Positions 54,940 to 63,773 are shown, counted from the stretch's first letter. The stretch is DNA of 64,000 nt from an uncultured Candidatus Melainabacteria bacterium (GCA_934692295.1 CAKUTL010000004.1:1-64000); one strand, 5' to 3'. The notes: generated by a model not told the origin, from the letters alone. Program-made: numbers and translations.

Positions 54940-57489
54940 ATGTTTAAACAAATTCCTCTAAAACCTGTATATTATGCCAGAGAAAACAATATACTAAAAG
55001 AGTTTTATATCCCGGTAATGAAAGATTCAATAGTATATGATAGAGCTAGTGCGTATTTTTCAGCAAAAGCATTATGTGATTGTGCTGAAGGAATTGAATA
55101 TGTTGCACTCAATAAAGGACAAATTCGTATTATTTTATCTGAAGATATAGAGGAAGAAGACTTTAAGAAAATTAAACTTGGATATGACTTAAAAGCTAAA
55201 TTAAACCAAGGATTGATTTCGAAACTTGAACTTATTGAAAAAACAGGGGATAACATTAGAATATATTCAAATCTTGCATATTTAATAGCGGAAGGTCTTG
55301 TTGATATTAAAATAGCATTTATGCGAAAAGGGACTTTTCATTATAAATTTGGAGTATATGTAGATGCAGATGAGAATGAAATAACTTCATGCGGTTCTGA
55401 TAATTTAACAGAAGCTGCTATACACCAAAATGGAGAATCTTTTGGTATTACTTGTAGTTGGCTATGTTCAGAATTTGATTATGGAAAAATTACGAATAAC
55501 AAAGAAAAATTTGAAAATTTGTGGAACAACAAAGATGCAGAAGCAATCGTGTCAAAGGTAGATGATGTTGTTTTAAAAGAAATTATTAAATATAACAAAG
55601 GTAAATTAATTATGGATAACGCTTTTCTAAAAGAAAATTGTTTTATATTAGATTATGAAAATGAAAGATTAATTGGCATAAATAAACTTGAAAAGAGTTT
55701 TGATTTCAATATATTTTGCAAGATTTATTTAAGAAGATTTATTGATAGCAACACGGGGGGAAAAGTTGTTTTTAAAGAAAATCTTACATATGTTGACTAT
55801 GAAAAAATTATTGCATTATTTAAAAATAAACTTCCTAATGTTTCTTTATTCACAACGGCTACTCTAGATGAATACATTACCAGTAAACAAATGTACTTGA
55901 ATGATAGAAAAAACTTAGGAATTCAAATAAAATTAAAAGATGATTTATGTAAAAATGAATTAGAAAAATACAAATTAATTCTATCCAAAACAATGGCTCG
56001 ACAATTAAGAGAACAACAACTATGGGATTCATTTTACATGTGTAAAATGAAAAAGTGCAGTAATTTTTCTGTCCCTGGCTCTGGGAAAACATCTTCTGTG
56101 CTTGGTGTTTTCGCATATCTACAAGATTGTGGAAATGTAGATAGAATTGTTGTTATTTGCCCAAAGAATGCTTTTGAATCTTGGGAAAATGAGTTTAATA
56201 TATGCTTTAAAGATAAACAAGAATTAAAATGTTTTGATGTTCAAAGTAGTATTTCTTCTCAACAAAAGCATTATATTTTGAATTATGATTATAAACAATA
56301 CAATCTGTTTCTTTTTAACTATGAATCTCTTAATGCTTATAAACAAGAAATTAAAAGACTTGTTAAGAACAGAACATTGCTTGTGTTTGATGAAGTTCAT
56401 AAAGCAAAAGGGATAAATGGAGAACGTGCCACAAACTCAATAGAGATTGCAAAAGATGCTAATTATGCAATAACTATGACAGGGACGCCGATTCCTAATT
56501 CATATTTAGATATTTATAACAATTTGCACATTCTATATCCAAATGAATATGACAGTTTCTTTGGTTTTAAGGAACAGCTTTTAAAAAATCCAAATGAATC
56601 CGAAAGGAATCTGATAAATGATAGAATTAAACCGTTTTATTGCAGAACTTCAAAGGAACAGTTATGCGTACCTCCGGCAAATCAAGATATATTCTACTTA
56701 GAAGATGCAACTAATGAAGGAAATAGAGCTGCAGAAATATTATATTCTAAGTATCAAAGAAATAAATTTGCATTAATAATAAGACTTCTTCAACTTGAAT
56801 CATGTCCAGAATTATTATTGGAAAAATTAGATTTTAGTGAATTTAAAGATATTTTAGATATTTCAATTGACCCTGATGAATTAGATTATTCTGATGCATC
56901 AAGCGAACTTAAAGATATTGTCAAAAACATTGGAACAACAGTAAAAACGAAAAAATGTATTCAATTAGTTCAAAGTCTTTATCAATCGAATAAACCTGTC
57001 ATTATTTGGACTTTGTTCAGAAGGTCAATTTCAAATTTAAGAAATTTGCTTGATGAAATAGGTATTCCATCAGAAGAAATTACAGGTGGAACATCTATGG
57101 AAGATAGAAAAACAATATTAGATAAATTTTTAAATAACGAAATTAAAGTATTGATTACGAATCCTCAGACTCTGGCTGAATCTGTATCGCTACACTCTAT
57201 TTGCCATGATGCTATTTATTATGAATACAGTTACAATTTAGTTCATTTATTACAATCCAAAGATAGAATTCACCGTTTAGGGCTGCAAAAAAATCAATAT
57301 ACACAATATTATTATTTGCAGACATTGTTTAAAATTGATGATATTGATTATTCTCTCGATGAAATGATATATGACCGCTTAAAATTAAAAGAACACATCA
57401 TGTTAGAAGCTGTGGATGATGGAAAACTTGAAAGAGTATTTACAGAACAAGAAGATATAGATGCAATATTCCAAAAATTAAATATCTAA
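54940..57489 (+). CDS. PLD-like nuclease domain fused to an SNF2-family helicase
   Basis: 849 residues. The N-terminal domain (about 1-200) has a phospholipase-D-like half site: H134-Y-K136, a following Asp, and CGSDNLTEAA (G152, S153, N155), as in PLD nucleases. The SNF2 helicase core has P-loop SVPGSGKTSSV (about 378-388), DEVHKAKG (about 483), TMTGTPIPN (about 513), and the second lobe with ITGGTSMEDRKTILDKF and QSKDRIHRLG. It should be a DNA translocase with nuclease activity. This pairing recalls the SNF2 and PLD subunits of DISARM-type defence, but here they are in one chain and the DISARM genes drmA and drmB are absent. It overlaps the convergent restriction gene by 12 bases. Confidence 0.85.
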   Translation: MFKQIPLKPVYYARENNILKEFYIPVMKDSIVYDRASAYFSAKALCDCAEGIEYVALNKGQIRIILSEDIEEEDFKKIKLGYDLKAKLNQGLISKLELIEKTGDNIRIYSNLAYLIAEGLVDIKIAFMRKGTFHYKFGVYVDADENEITSCGSDNLTEAAIHQNGESFGITCSWLCSEFDYGKITNNKEKFENLWNNKDAEAIVSKVDDVVLKEIIKYNKGKLIMDNAFLKENCFILDYENERLIGINKLEKSFDFNIFCKIYLRRFIDSNTGGKVVFKENLTYVDYEKIIALFKNKLPNVSLFTTATLDEYITSKQMYLNDRKNLGIQIKLKDDLCKNELEKYKLILSKTMARQLREQQLWDSFYMCKMKKCSNFSVPGSGKTSSVLGVFAYLQDCGNVDRIVVICPKNAFESWENEFNICFKDKQELKCFDVQSSISSQQKHYILNYDYKQYNLFLFNYESLNAYKQEIKRLVKNRTLLVFDEVHKAKGINGERATNSIEIAKDANYAITMTGTPIPNSYLDIYNNLHILYPNEYDSFFGFKEQLLKNPNESERNLINDRIKPFYCRTSKEQLCVPPANQDIFYLEDATNEGNRAAEILYSKYQRNKFALIIRLLQLESCPELLLEKLDFSEFKDILDISIDPDELDYSDASSELKDIVKNIGTTVKTKKCIQLVQSLYQSNKPVIIWTLFRRSISNLRNLLDEIGIPSEEITGGTSMEDRKTILDKFLNNEIKVLITNPQTLAESVSLHSICHDAIYYEYSYNLVHLLQSKDRIHRLGLQKNQYTQYYYLQTLFKIDDIDYSLDEMIYDRLKLKEHIMLEAVDDGKLERVFTEQEDIDAIFQKLNI

Positions 57490-58842
57490 AACTTGTTCTA
57501 ACACATATTTATTATTTAGCCAAAAACATTGTTTTGTTAATTTTCTTCCGTCAGGCAGTTCGTAAGTATCAGCTTTATTTTGTCCGTGTGGTCTTATGTG
57601 GCTTACTTTGTTAAATGATTGTCCTGGTAAGTTATTAAAATCACGTCCATTTTTATTTGTAATAACAACGCCTTCTTTTATAACCTTAACTGTTTCTTCC
57701 CAAACTTTATGAACTTCTTCAATGTCTTTTACAGGCATGTTCCAGAATTTAATGTTGTCTAAGTATAATTCGTTATTTTTATCAAACTTAAATATTATAA
57801 ACATAAATTTTGTAGAAGAAAATAAATTGTACATAAATGAGTCTTCCCAATTTTCATTTATTATTTCTGTAAATTTAAAAGTTGGAAAGGACATACTTTC
57901 TTTTATTTTTTTATCACCATATTCAATACGAATAGTTTTAGGAATAATATTTGCTTTTTTAAATTCCTTTGTTGACGCAATACTTCCTTTTATACCAAGA
58001 ATCGCTGCAATAATTCTTTCATTGATATTTTTCGCAGACGAATTCAAAGAGAACTCTTTAATAAGTTCTTTTTGAGATTTACCCAAGAATGGTTTAATTT
58101 TGTTTATAATATAGTTTTCAAAACCTTGTTTTTCAAGTTGAGCATTATCCTCAACAATGGCTTCATTTTTATCGTGTTTTAAAACATAATTGTTTAATAT
58201 ATAGGTCATATATGACTGTTTCAGCGAATATGCTCGTTGATTTGCAAGGATATTACTGAAAGGTTGTTTCCTTAAGTCTTTATCTCCACCAGCACCTTTA
58301 CGACAGGCCCCTAAATATAAAGTGTCACCTTCCGATAACTCATGAGCTTTCCCTTCTTTTATTTTTTGAATTATCTTTTCCCAATCTTGTTTGATAATTA
58401 TTAAGTCCTCTTCGGGATATTCAAACAGAATGGCAGACATTATTTTAAAGTTATCTTTACTTAAACCTTTAATATATTCATAATGCATCAACAATATAGA
58501 TTTATTTTTTAACCAAAAATGACTTGTTTCGAAAGTCGTTTTGTATTCTTCCATATAATTAATTATGTTTAAAACAAGTCTTTCTTTTGCAACTGCTTTT
58601 TTGGTTTTTGTATATAAAAAAGGTGTAACTTTTAATTCAACTCCAATTTCATTAAAGTCTGGTTCTGGTAACGAATTTGCCGGTCTTCCAAACCAACATT
58701 CTTGTATCATGTTTCCAATACCACCTTTATTTTTTGAATTTGAAAATACAGGATTTTTTTGAATCTCATTAAAAGGAATTCCAATACACTCTTTTGCTTT
58801 ATTTAGTAATTCTTCTTTTGAATTGTAATATTTTGTTTCCAT
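57478..58842 (-). CDS. Sau3AI/MutH-family restriction endonuclease
   Basis: 454 residues. The N-terminal catalytic half has GGIGNMIQECWFGRPANSLP followed by EPDFNEIGVELKVTPF, giving the D62...E69-x-K71 metal site of the MutH/Sau3AI fold. The C-terminal half (PTFKFTEIINENWEDSFMYN) repeats a similar fold, as in Sau3AI, where it is an effector-site domain. Family knowledge predicts cleavage at GATC. The divergent C5 methyltransferase 51 bp away is its likely protective partner. RBS AAAGGAAA. Confidence 0.88.
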   Translation of the reverse strand: METKYYNSKEELLNKAKECIGIPFNEIQKNPVFSNSKNKGGIGNMIQECWFGRPANSLPEPDFNEIGVELKVTPFLYTKTKKAVAKERLVLNIINYMEEYKTTFETSHFWLKNKSILLMHYEYIKGLSKDNFKIMSAILFEYPEEDLIIIKQDWEKIIQKIKEGKAHELSEGDTLYLGACRKGAGGDKDLRKQPFSNILANQRAYSLKQSYMTYILNNYVLKHDKNEAIVEDNAQLEKQGFENYIINKIKPFLGKSQKELIKEFSLNSSAKNINERIIAAILGIKGSIASTKEFKKANIIPKTIRIEYGDKKIKESMSFPTFKFTEIINENWEDSFMYNLFSSTKFMFIIFKFDKNNELYLDNIKFWNMPVKDIEEVHKVWEETVKVIKEGVVITNKNGRDFNNLPGQSFNKVSHIRPHGQNKADTYELPDGRKLTKQCFWLNNKYVLEQVLDI

Positions 58843-58893
58843 TTGGATTTCCTTTCTAACTTTATGGTATCATAATCACAGAAATGGTGAAAC

Positions 58894-60156
58894 ATGACTT
58901 TGAAAGAAAAAAAATCAAAAATTCGAGTAGTAGAATTATTTGCAGGAGTTGGCGGTTTTAGGATTGGTCTAGAAAATGCATCAAAATCAACATTTGATAC
59001 AATCTGGGCTAACCAATGGGAACCTGGCAGATTATCACAACATGCGTTTGACTGTTATGTTAAAAATTTTGGTAAAAATCATAATTGTGTAAATGAAGAT
59101 ATTGCAAACGTTAAAGACCAAATTCCGGCACATGACTTGTTAGTTGGGGGCTTTCCTTGCCAAGATTATTCTGTTGCCAGAACTGGGGCAAAAGGTATTG
59201 AAGGGAAAAAAGGGGCTCTTTGGTGGCATATTGCTGACATTGTTGATACAAAACGACCAAAATATATTTTACTAGAAAATGTTGATCGACTTTTAAAATC
59301 ACCTGCAAAACAAAGAGGGCGAGATTTTGGAATTATTCTTCGAACTCTTACTGACTGTGGTTATACTATAGAATGGAGAGTTATAAATGCAGCTGAATAT
59401 GGTTGTGCTCAAAGAAGACGTCGTACGTTTATTTTCGCATTTCTAAATAATGCTAATAATTCTCGATATAAGAAAATATTAAATACAAATAAACTTAATA
59501 TACTTACGCAAACTGGATTTTTTGCTTCTGCTTTTCCTGTAGAAACTAATAACATTTCAGAAAATCAAGTTGAAATTTGTAGTCTATCAAAAGACAGATT
59601 TAAATCAATTTATGATATTTCTGATAAATTTACTATGAATTTTGGTAATTCTGGTGTTTGTATAGATGGCAGATGTTATACTATGGATACAGTTCCATTA
59701 TATGAGGAACCTAAAACGTTAAATGATATTTGTGAAAAAGATAATGTTGATGATAGATTTTTCTTAAATGGAAATCTTGATAAATGGATATATTTAAAGG
59801 GTGCAAAACGAGAAGAACGAAAACGTCCTAATGGTGAAATTTATTATTATACAGAGGGTAAAATGGCATTCCCTGATAATATGAATTTGCCAGGTAGAAC
59901 AATGTTGACAAGTGAATCATCACTAAATCGTAGCACTCATGTTGTTGTCGATTACAAAACTCAAAAATTAAGACTACTTACACCATTAGAATGTGAACGT
60001 CTAAATAATTTTCCTGACAATTGGACAAATACTGGAATGCCAGAAAAATTTAGATATTTTGTAATGGGAAACGCTCTAGTTGTAAAATTAATCGAACGTA
60101 TGGGAAAAGAAATTTTAAATATTAATCAAGATTCTAATAATAAAAACTTAACCTGA
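58894..60156 (+). CDS. DNA (cytosine-5) methyltransferase
   Basis: 420 residues. Motif I LFAGVGGFRIGL, catalytic motif IV GGFPCQDYSVA (C89), motif VI ILLENVDRLL, motif VIII CAQRRRRTFIFAF, and motifs IX-X LRLLTPLECERLNNFPDNW and VMGNALVV are all present. The target-recognition region lies between about 200 and 330. Together with the Sau3AI-like nuclease it forms a type II restriction-modification system; the expected product is GAT(m5C), by analogy with M.Sau3AI. It shares a 51 bp divergent promoter region with the nuclease gene. Confidence 0.93.
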   Translation: MTLKEKKSKIRVVELFAGVGGFRIGLENASKSTFDTIWANQWEPGRLSQHAFDCYVKNFGKNHNCVNEDIANVKDQIPAHDLLVGGFPCQDYSVARTGAKGIEGKKGALWWHIADIVDTKRPKYILLENVDRLLKSPAKQRGRDFGIILRTLTDCGYTIEWRVINAAEYGCAQRRRRTFIFAFLNNANNSRYKKILNTNKLNILTQTGFFASAFPVETNNISENQVEICSLSKDRFKSIYDISDKFTMNFGNSGVCIDGRCYTMDTVPLYEEPKTLNDICEKDNVDDRFFLNGNLDKWIYLKGAKREERKRPNGEIYYYTEGKMAFPDNMNLPGRTMLTSESSLNRSTHVVVDYKTQKLRLLTPLECERLNNFPDNWTNTGMPEKFRYFVMGNALVVKLIERMGKEILNINQDSNNKNLT

Positions 60157-60230
60157 AGCTGTATAGATACTAAAGTATTAGTTGAAACGATTTAATAATA
60201 AGAATTTAAAATAGTACTTTGCTCCTGACT

Positions 60231-60267
60231 AAGTTTTTCTCAAAATACCTTGGAAGTTTTTCTCAAA
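60231..60267. repeat. Short tandem direct repeat near the right island border
   Basis: AAGTTTTTCTCAAA occurs at 60231-60244 and 60254-60267, 23 bp apart. It could be an element-end binding site, but it does not match the left-end motif. Confidence 0.6.
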
Positions 60268-60287
60268 CTTGTTGGAAATTTACACTT

Positions 60288-60540
60288 GTAAAACTTGCTA
60301 AAAAAGAGATTGCGGAAGTTGGTTTCGCTGAATTAAAGTCTGCAATAATTTCTTCAAAGGATAAATGTATCGAAAGCATTAAAAAAGAGCCCTTAGGCTC
60401 TGATTTTAATTGTTCTAGTTGTTTTAAATGGTGGAACTTTACATACGGCTTAACACTCCAAACTCGCCAAATCGCTTAATTGACTATGTTTCAGGCATGT
60501 TGAAATTACGCATTTTTTAAAATCTACGAACAAAAATTTG
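60288..60540. repeat. Right copy of the long direct repeat flanking the island
   Basis: See the copy at 43047. The 107 bp core differs at three positions. The downstream part is less conserved but shares ATACGGCTTAACACTCCAAA and CAAAAATTTG. Confidence 0.8.
60387..60407 (+). terminator. Terminator inside repeat copy B
   Basis: GAGCC-CTTA-GGCTC stem followed by TGATTTT. Confidence 0.5.
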
Positions 60541-60570
60541 CTTGAGAAAAAAACTGTAGATATTGATATT

Positions 60571-61572
60571 CTAAATTTTAGGTTTTGTATATTTGTAAAT
60601 TTTACCTTCTTCACAAAAAGAGTATTCTTCAAAAGATTCTTCTAGCAATTTCCAAATAAAAACCATAGCAAAATCTAGAAAATCTTTACAAAGATTTTCT
60701 AGATCAGTAATCAGACCTCTTTTTTCATACTTATCTGGCAAATTTAACTCCCAATTTGGATACACATACGTTCTATCAGGAGATAATGAGAAATTATTTA
60801 TTTGAATAAATTTATTATGATCTGGATGTTCTAAAGCATTTCTTATATCAACTAACTTTGCTAAAAATTTACTATTCTGTTCTTTTACAAAGGTAGCTAA
60901 GCATCCATTTTCTGAAACAAGGTTTTGAGATCTTAAAATTCTAACGGCATTATCTATTCGCTTATCATGTTTCATAATTGAATTCTTTATATTTTCAGAT
61001 AAGGAAGTATCATAAAAGGCAGTTAATAATCTTGAAAGTTTATTCAATATTGAACCACATTCTGTAATTATAATATCCTTAACTTTCTTTTCTAAATTAG
61101 GCATAAATGCTTTTATCTCAAAATTATTTGCATATTCTGGAACATCTAATTTATTTAGTTGCTCATTAAAACTGTTTGCAAAATCAATATACGAATCCTC
61201 GAAAGATGCACAATTCAATAAAATTTGAAAAATTATACCCTTGACTTGCTCTATATTAGTCCTTTTAGAAAAAGTTATAGCTTGATATTTTCCAAAATGT
61301 TTTTGCTCTATCCCCTCTAAAAAATAGAAAAAATTAGCAACAAGCGAATTTTCAACTCCTTTATTCAATATTTTGGATTTTGTATTAGGAGATAGTAAAT
61401 ATTGATTTTGAGAATCTCTTTCAGTTCCCATAATAATTCTATAAATACTTTTTTCACAAAATGCGTACAATCCATTATTAATAACAATTAAGCCTTTAAC
61501 AGGACTATCCATATCCATACTAAATGCTTTTTGTTTATATGTAGAAAAATTTGAATAATCTGGTTTTCGCAT
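60571..61572 (-). CDS. HEPN-motif protein of unknown function
   Basis: 333 residues, cytoplasmic. The C-terminal helical region carries VDIRNALEHPDHNKF, where R244-N-A-L-E-H249 is the R-x4-H signature of HEPN domains, many of which are RNases in toxin or abortive-infection systems. The N-terminal 100 residues are not recognised. The gene starts ten bases after the GIY-YIG gene on the same strand, without a clear ribosome binding site, so the two are likely cotranscribed. The motif is seen directly; the RNase role is inferred. Confidence 0.6.
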   Translation of the reverse strand: MRKPDYSNFSTYKQKAFSMDMDSPVKGLIVINNGLYAFCEKSIYRIIMGTERDSQNQYLLSPNTKSKILNKGVENSLVANFFYFLEGIEQKHFGKYQAITFSKRTNIEQVKGIIFQILLNCASFEDSYIDFANSFNEQLNKLDVPEYANNFEIKAFMPNLEKKVKDIIITECGSILNKLSRLLTAFYDTSLSENIKNSIMKHDKRIDNAVRILRSQNLVSENGCLATFVKEQNSKFLAKLVDIRNALEHPDHNKFIQINNFSLSPDRTYVYPNWELNLPDKYEKRGLITDLENLCKDFLDFAMVFIWKLLEESFEEYSFCEEGKIYKYTKPKI

Positions 61573-61582
61573 AAGTTTAATA

Positions 61583-62206
61583 TTAACTAACTACATTAGT
61601 ATATGTTTCGTCGTAAATATCTTGGAGATTTTTGCCTTCGAAAGTCCAATATCTGCATGGTGCTACATTGTATGGTAATTCAAGCAATTCTCTTGTAGCT
61701 TTGGTTAATGAATACTCTTTGTCATTAAACAAAACTTTCTTTTCACTTATAACTTTTACGGTGATATTAGTATCTTTTACATAGTTCAAAATCGCACCAT
61801 TAGGAATATTCATTTCATCAAAATTCAGCATTGGTCTATGATACTGCTTAACAGCATTATATTCTTCCTCAGTAACCCCTTTATTCAAAGCTTTATCTAC
61901 ATCAAAGGTTATTTCTCTTGTTGCTAACACTTGTAGCAAAGGAATTACTTGATCTGGTTCTATATTAAAGAATTCTCTTCTAGGATTTATTCGACAATTT
62001 CTAAAAGCATTGTGAATAAGTGCTTCAATTTTTGAACAATCACTGACTTCACCTGCCCACAAACATTCAAACGGTAAAGGAACTCCTGTAGAATAAAGTT
62101 CAGACATTCTTGCTTGCAAATCTTTTCTTTGAGTTTTACCAATTTTTATAAGATTTGGCATAGCTTCGTTTCTCAGTACATATACAATTTCATACTTTTC
62201 AGGCAT
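61583..62206 (-). CDS. GIY-YIG nuclease-like protein (T5orf172 type)
   Basis: About 207 residues. N-terminal IVYVLRNEAMPNLIKIGKTQ is the T5orf172/MUG113 variant of the GIY-YIG fold, followed by ARMSELYSTGVPLPFECLW and the catalytic-type glutamate region NPRREFFNIEPDQV. The C-terminus (VLFNDKEYSLTKATRELLEL, then YWTFEGKNLQDIY) resembles the small DUF4357/RAMA-type domain found with modification enzymes. ATG 62206 has AAAAGGA at seven bases; an upstream in-frame ATG at 62296 is possible. Confidence 0.72.
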   Translation of the reverse strand: MPEKYEIVYVLRNEAMPNLIKIGKTQRKDLQARMSELYSTGVPLPFECLWAGEVSDCSKIEALIHNAFRNCRINPRREFFNIEPDQVIPLLQVLATREITFDVDKALNKGVTEEEYNAVKQYHRPMLNFDEMNIPNGAILNYVKDTNITVKVISEKKVLFNDKEYSLTKATRELLELPYNVAPCRYWTFEGKNLQDIYDETYTNVVS

Positions 62207-62309
62207 ATTCATTTCCTTTTTCTTAAGAATATCATAAATATTTTTTCTTTCAAAATCAATAAAATCTTCTATAAATTTACTTGTTACCACAAGCATAGGA
62301 GATTTCTTT

Positions 62310-62828
62310 ATGTACTATTTCCCAAATTTAGATGAGCAAACAAGATTGATTATGATTAGTGAATTAGAATCAGACCTTAAAACAGGTTTATTCTATGAAC
62401 CAAAATCCCTAACATCAACAGGCATGTTCAAATACAAAAGATTACTGAAAGAATGTTTTTCTACCGGAACACTTGAAACATTACAACAAAAACTTTCTCA
62501 ATCAGATTTTAGAGAAAAAGACAACAGAGGGCGAAAAACTCCGTCTAATATTCGAGAAACTCTTACATTTAACGATTTCAACCGCTACTACATCAGAGCT
62601 ATGCTAATACGTGCGTTGAATGAAAATAAAAAACTTTGTGTGTATCGTGCAAAACAATCTATGCACGAACGCCAACAATCTAAACTTGCTATGAATAAAG
62701 TTTATTTTGATAAACAAGAAATTAAACAACTTCTTGAATTATGCAGAGATTACCGAAAATTATTCAGCTCAAATACTCAAACAGAACTCTTAAAGCCAAA
62801 TTCCGGACTAAGTCTAAAGTTTTATTAA
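62310..62828 (+). CDS. Hypothetical mobile-element protein
   Basis: 172 residues, basic and helical, no signal peptide, not recognised. It contains NRGRKTPSNIRETLTFNDFN and a C-terminal LLELCRDYRKLF helix. The start shares a short divergent region with the GIY-YIG gene. Confidence 0.6.
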   Translation: MYYFPNLDEQTRLIMISELESDLKTGLFYEPKSLTSTGMFKYKRLLKECFSTGTLETLQQKLSQSDFREKDNRGRKTPSNIRETLTFNDFNRYYIRAMLIRALNENKKLCVYRAKQSMHERQQSKLAMNKVYFDKQEIKQLLELCRDYRKLFSSNTQTELLKPNSGLSLKFY

Positions 62829-62861
62829 CTCAATTTTGAGTATATGAGCATTTGGAAATAA

Positions 62862-62890
62862 TTGGCAGGTCTTTTATTATCACTTATAGT
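62862..62890 (+). promoter_or_regulatory. Sigma-70 promoter of the candidate small RNA
   Basis: TTGGCA (62862-62867), 17-base spacer, TATAGT (62885-62890); predicted +1 near 62897. Confidence 0.55.
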
Positions 62891-62896
62891 ATATAT

Positions 62897-62987
62897 GTAC
62901 CCAAAGTTGTGAGGCATAAATGGACTAGAGCCATTCCTCCAGTAAAAAAGAACAAGTCAGGAGTCAGCCTAGAGTTGGCTCCTTTTA
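62897..62987 (+). ncRNA. Candidate small RNA of about 90 nt
   Basis: Between a good promoter and a Rho-independent terminator there is no open frame of note, but there is a hairpin AATGG-ACTAGAG-CCATT inside a GAGG/CCTC closing pair. The unit looks like a free-standing small RNA of an accessory element. Function unknown. Confidence 0.45.
62960..62986 (+). terminator. Rho-independent terminator
   Basis: GGAGTCA/TGGCTCC stem (one G-T pair) followed by TTTT. Confidence 0.65.
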
Positions 62988-63125
62988 TATTGCATTTTTA
63001 CACAACATTATTTTATCTAGTTCATTAATTATCTCTCCGCAGAAATTTAATCTTCTTATTTTCTCTCGTGAAAATTTTGCTTGTATCTAGCAAAAATTAA
63101 CAATTTTACGATATATTTTTAGTAA

Positions 63126-63148
63126 AAATGCTAAAGCTATTAGCATTT
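63126..63148 (-). terminator. Terminator of the right-edge operon
   Basis: AAATGCTAA/TTAGCATTT 9 bp stem with a 5-base loop. On the minus strand it is followed by TTTTTACT. Confidence 0.65.
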
Positions 63149-63209
63149 TGGCGCATTTTGCTTTTTAGAAAGCCTTTCTATAGAATTTTTACATTTTGTG
63201 TACTTTAAG

Positions 63210-63773
63210 TTATTTATCTATTGTCATCTCTTTTCTAAATTCATTTAATATTTCAGCTATTGAATTTTGAGTATTTTTTGCTAATTCAATCAATTCCTTA
63301 ATTGATTGTTCATTAAGTTTTAAAACTCCATTTTGAGACAATAAATCTATTTTCTGAAAAAAAATCTTTGTAGATTTTGAAATAGAACCTTTAAGTTTAA
63401 GAACTTTATAATCAGAAAGAAGCCATAAACATGATTCTGATAATTTTATGTCATTCCAAATATTATATAAATTTTCTTTTGCAGTATTAACATCAGTTAA
63501 ATCAATAAATTCACTATGTTCTATATGATATAATAATATTGATATTAAATTTATAATAGAATTTCTGAATATATATAGTTTCCCAAAATAATTCTGGAAA
63601 ATATCAAACCTTTTAGAAAATAAAAAATTCGCTTTACTTTTCTCCAATTCTATTTTTTTATATAAAATTGGAGAAACAACCGATATGACAAGAGCTATCC
63701 AAGCTGGAGATGTCCGAAATATTTCAATAATTAAATCTTTATTATTAGAAAGTATACTCATTATTTTTTCCAT
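63210..63773 (-). CDS. Hypothetical protein with one N-terminal membrane segment
   Basis: 187 residues. A hydrophobic helix at about residues 21-38 (SPAWIALVISVVSPILY) is followed by a helical cytoplasmic domain. Not recognised. Its start lies inside the end of the upstream gene; an alternative start is ATG 63761, served by GGAAAA. The overlap suggests a two-gene unit. Confidence 0.6.
   Translation of the reverse strand: MEKIMSILSNNKDLIIEIFRTSPAWIALVISVVSPILYKKIELEKSKANFLFSKRFDIFQNYFGKLYIFRNSIINLISILLYHIEHSEFIDLTDVNTAKENLYNIWNDIKLSESCLWLLSDYKVLKLKGSISKSTKIFFQKIDLLSQNGVLKLNEQSIKELIELAKNTQNSIAEILNEFRKEMTIDK

Larger units (their letters stand above)
60219..60479 (+). pseudogene. Gene remnant, copy B
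   Basis: An 86-codon frame whose middle (LVKLAKKEIAEVGFAELKSA and IISSKDKCIESIKKEPL) matches copy A near 43047. The first 24 codons are unrelated, and the end diverges after KKEPL. Most likely the C-terminus of a lost gene rather than an expressed protein. Confidence 0.5.
60157..60570. other. Gene-free stretch carrying the right repeat copy
   Basis: 414 bases with no intact gene: a short tandem repeat (60231-60267), the remnant frame B, its terminator, and the conserved GGTGGAACTT block. Ends directly before the HEPN-motif gene. Confidence 0.6.
62829..63209. other. Gene-free stretch with a candidate small RNA
   Basis: 381 bases without a protein gene: a promoter, hairpin and terminator set (62862-62986), then AT-rich sequence and the terminator of the gene at 63210. 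Confidence 0.5.
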
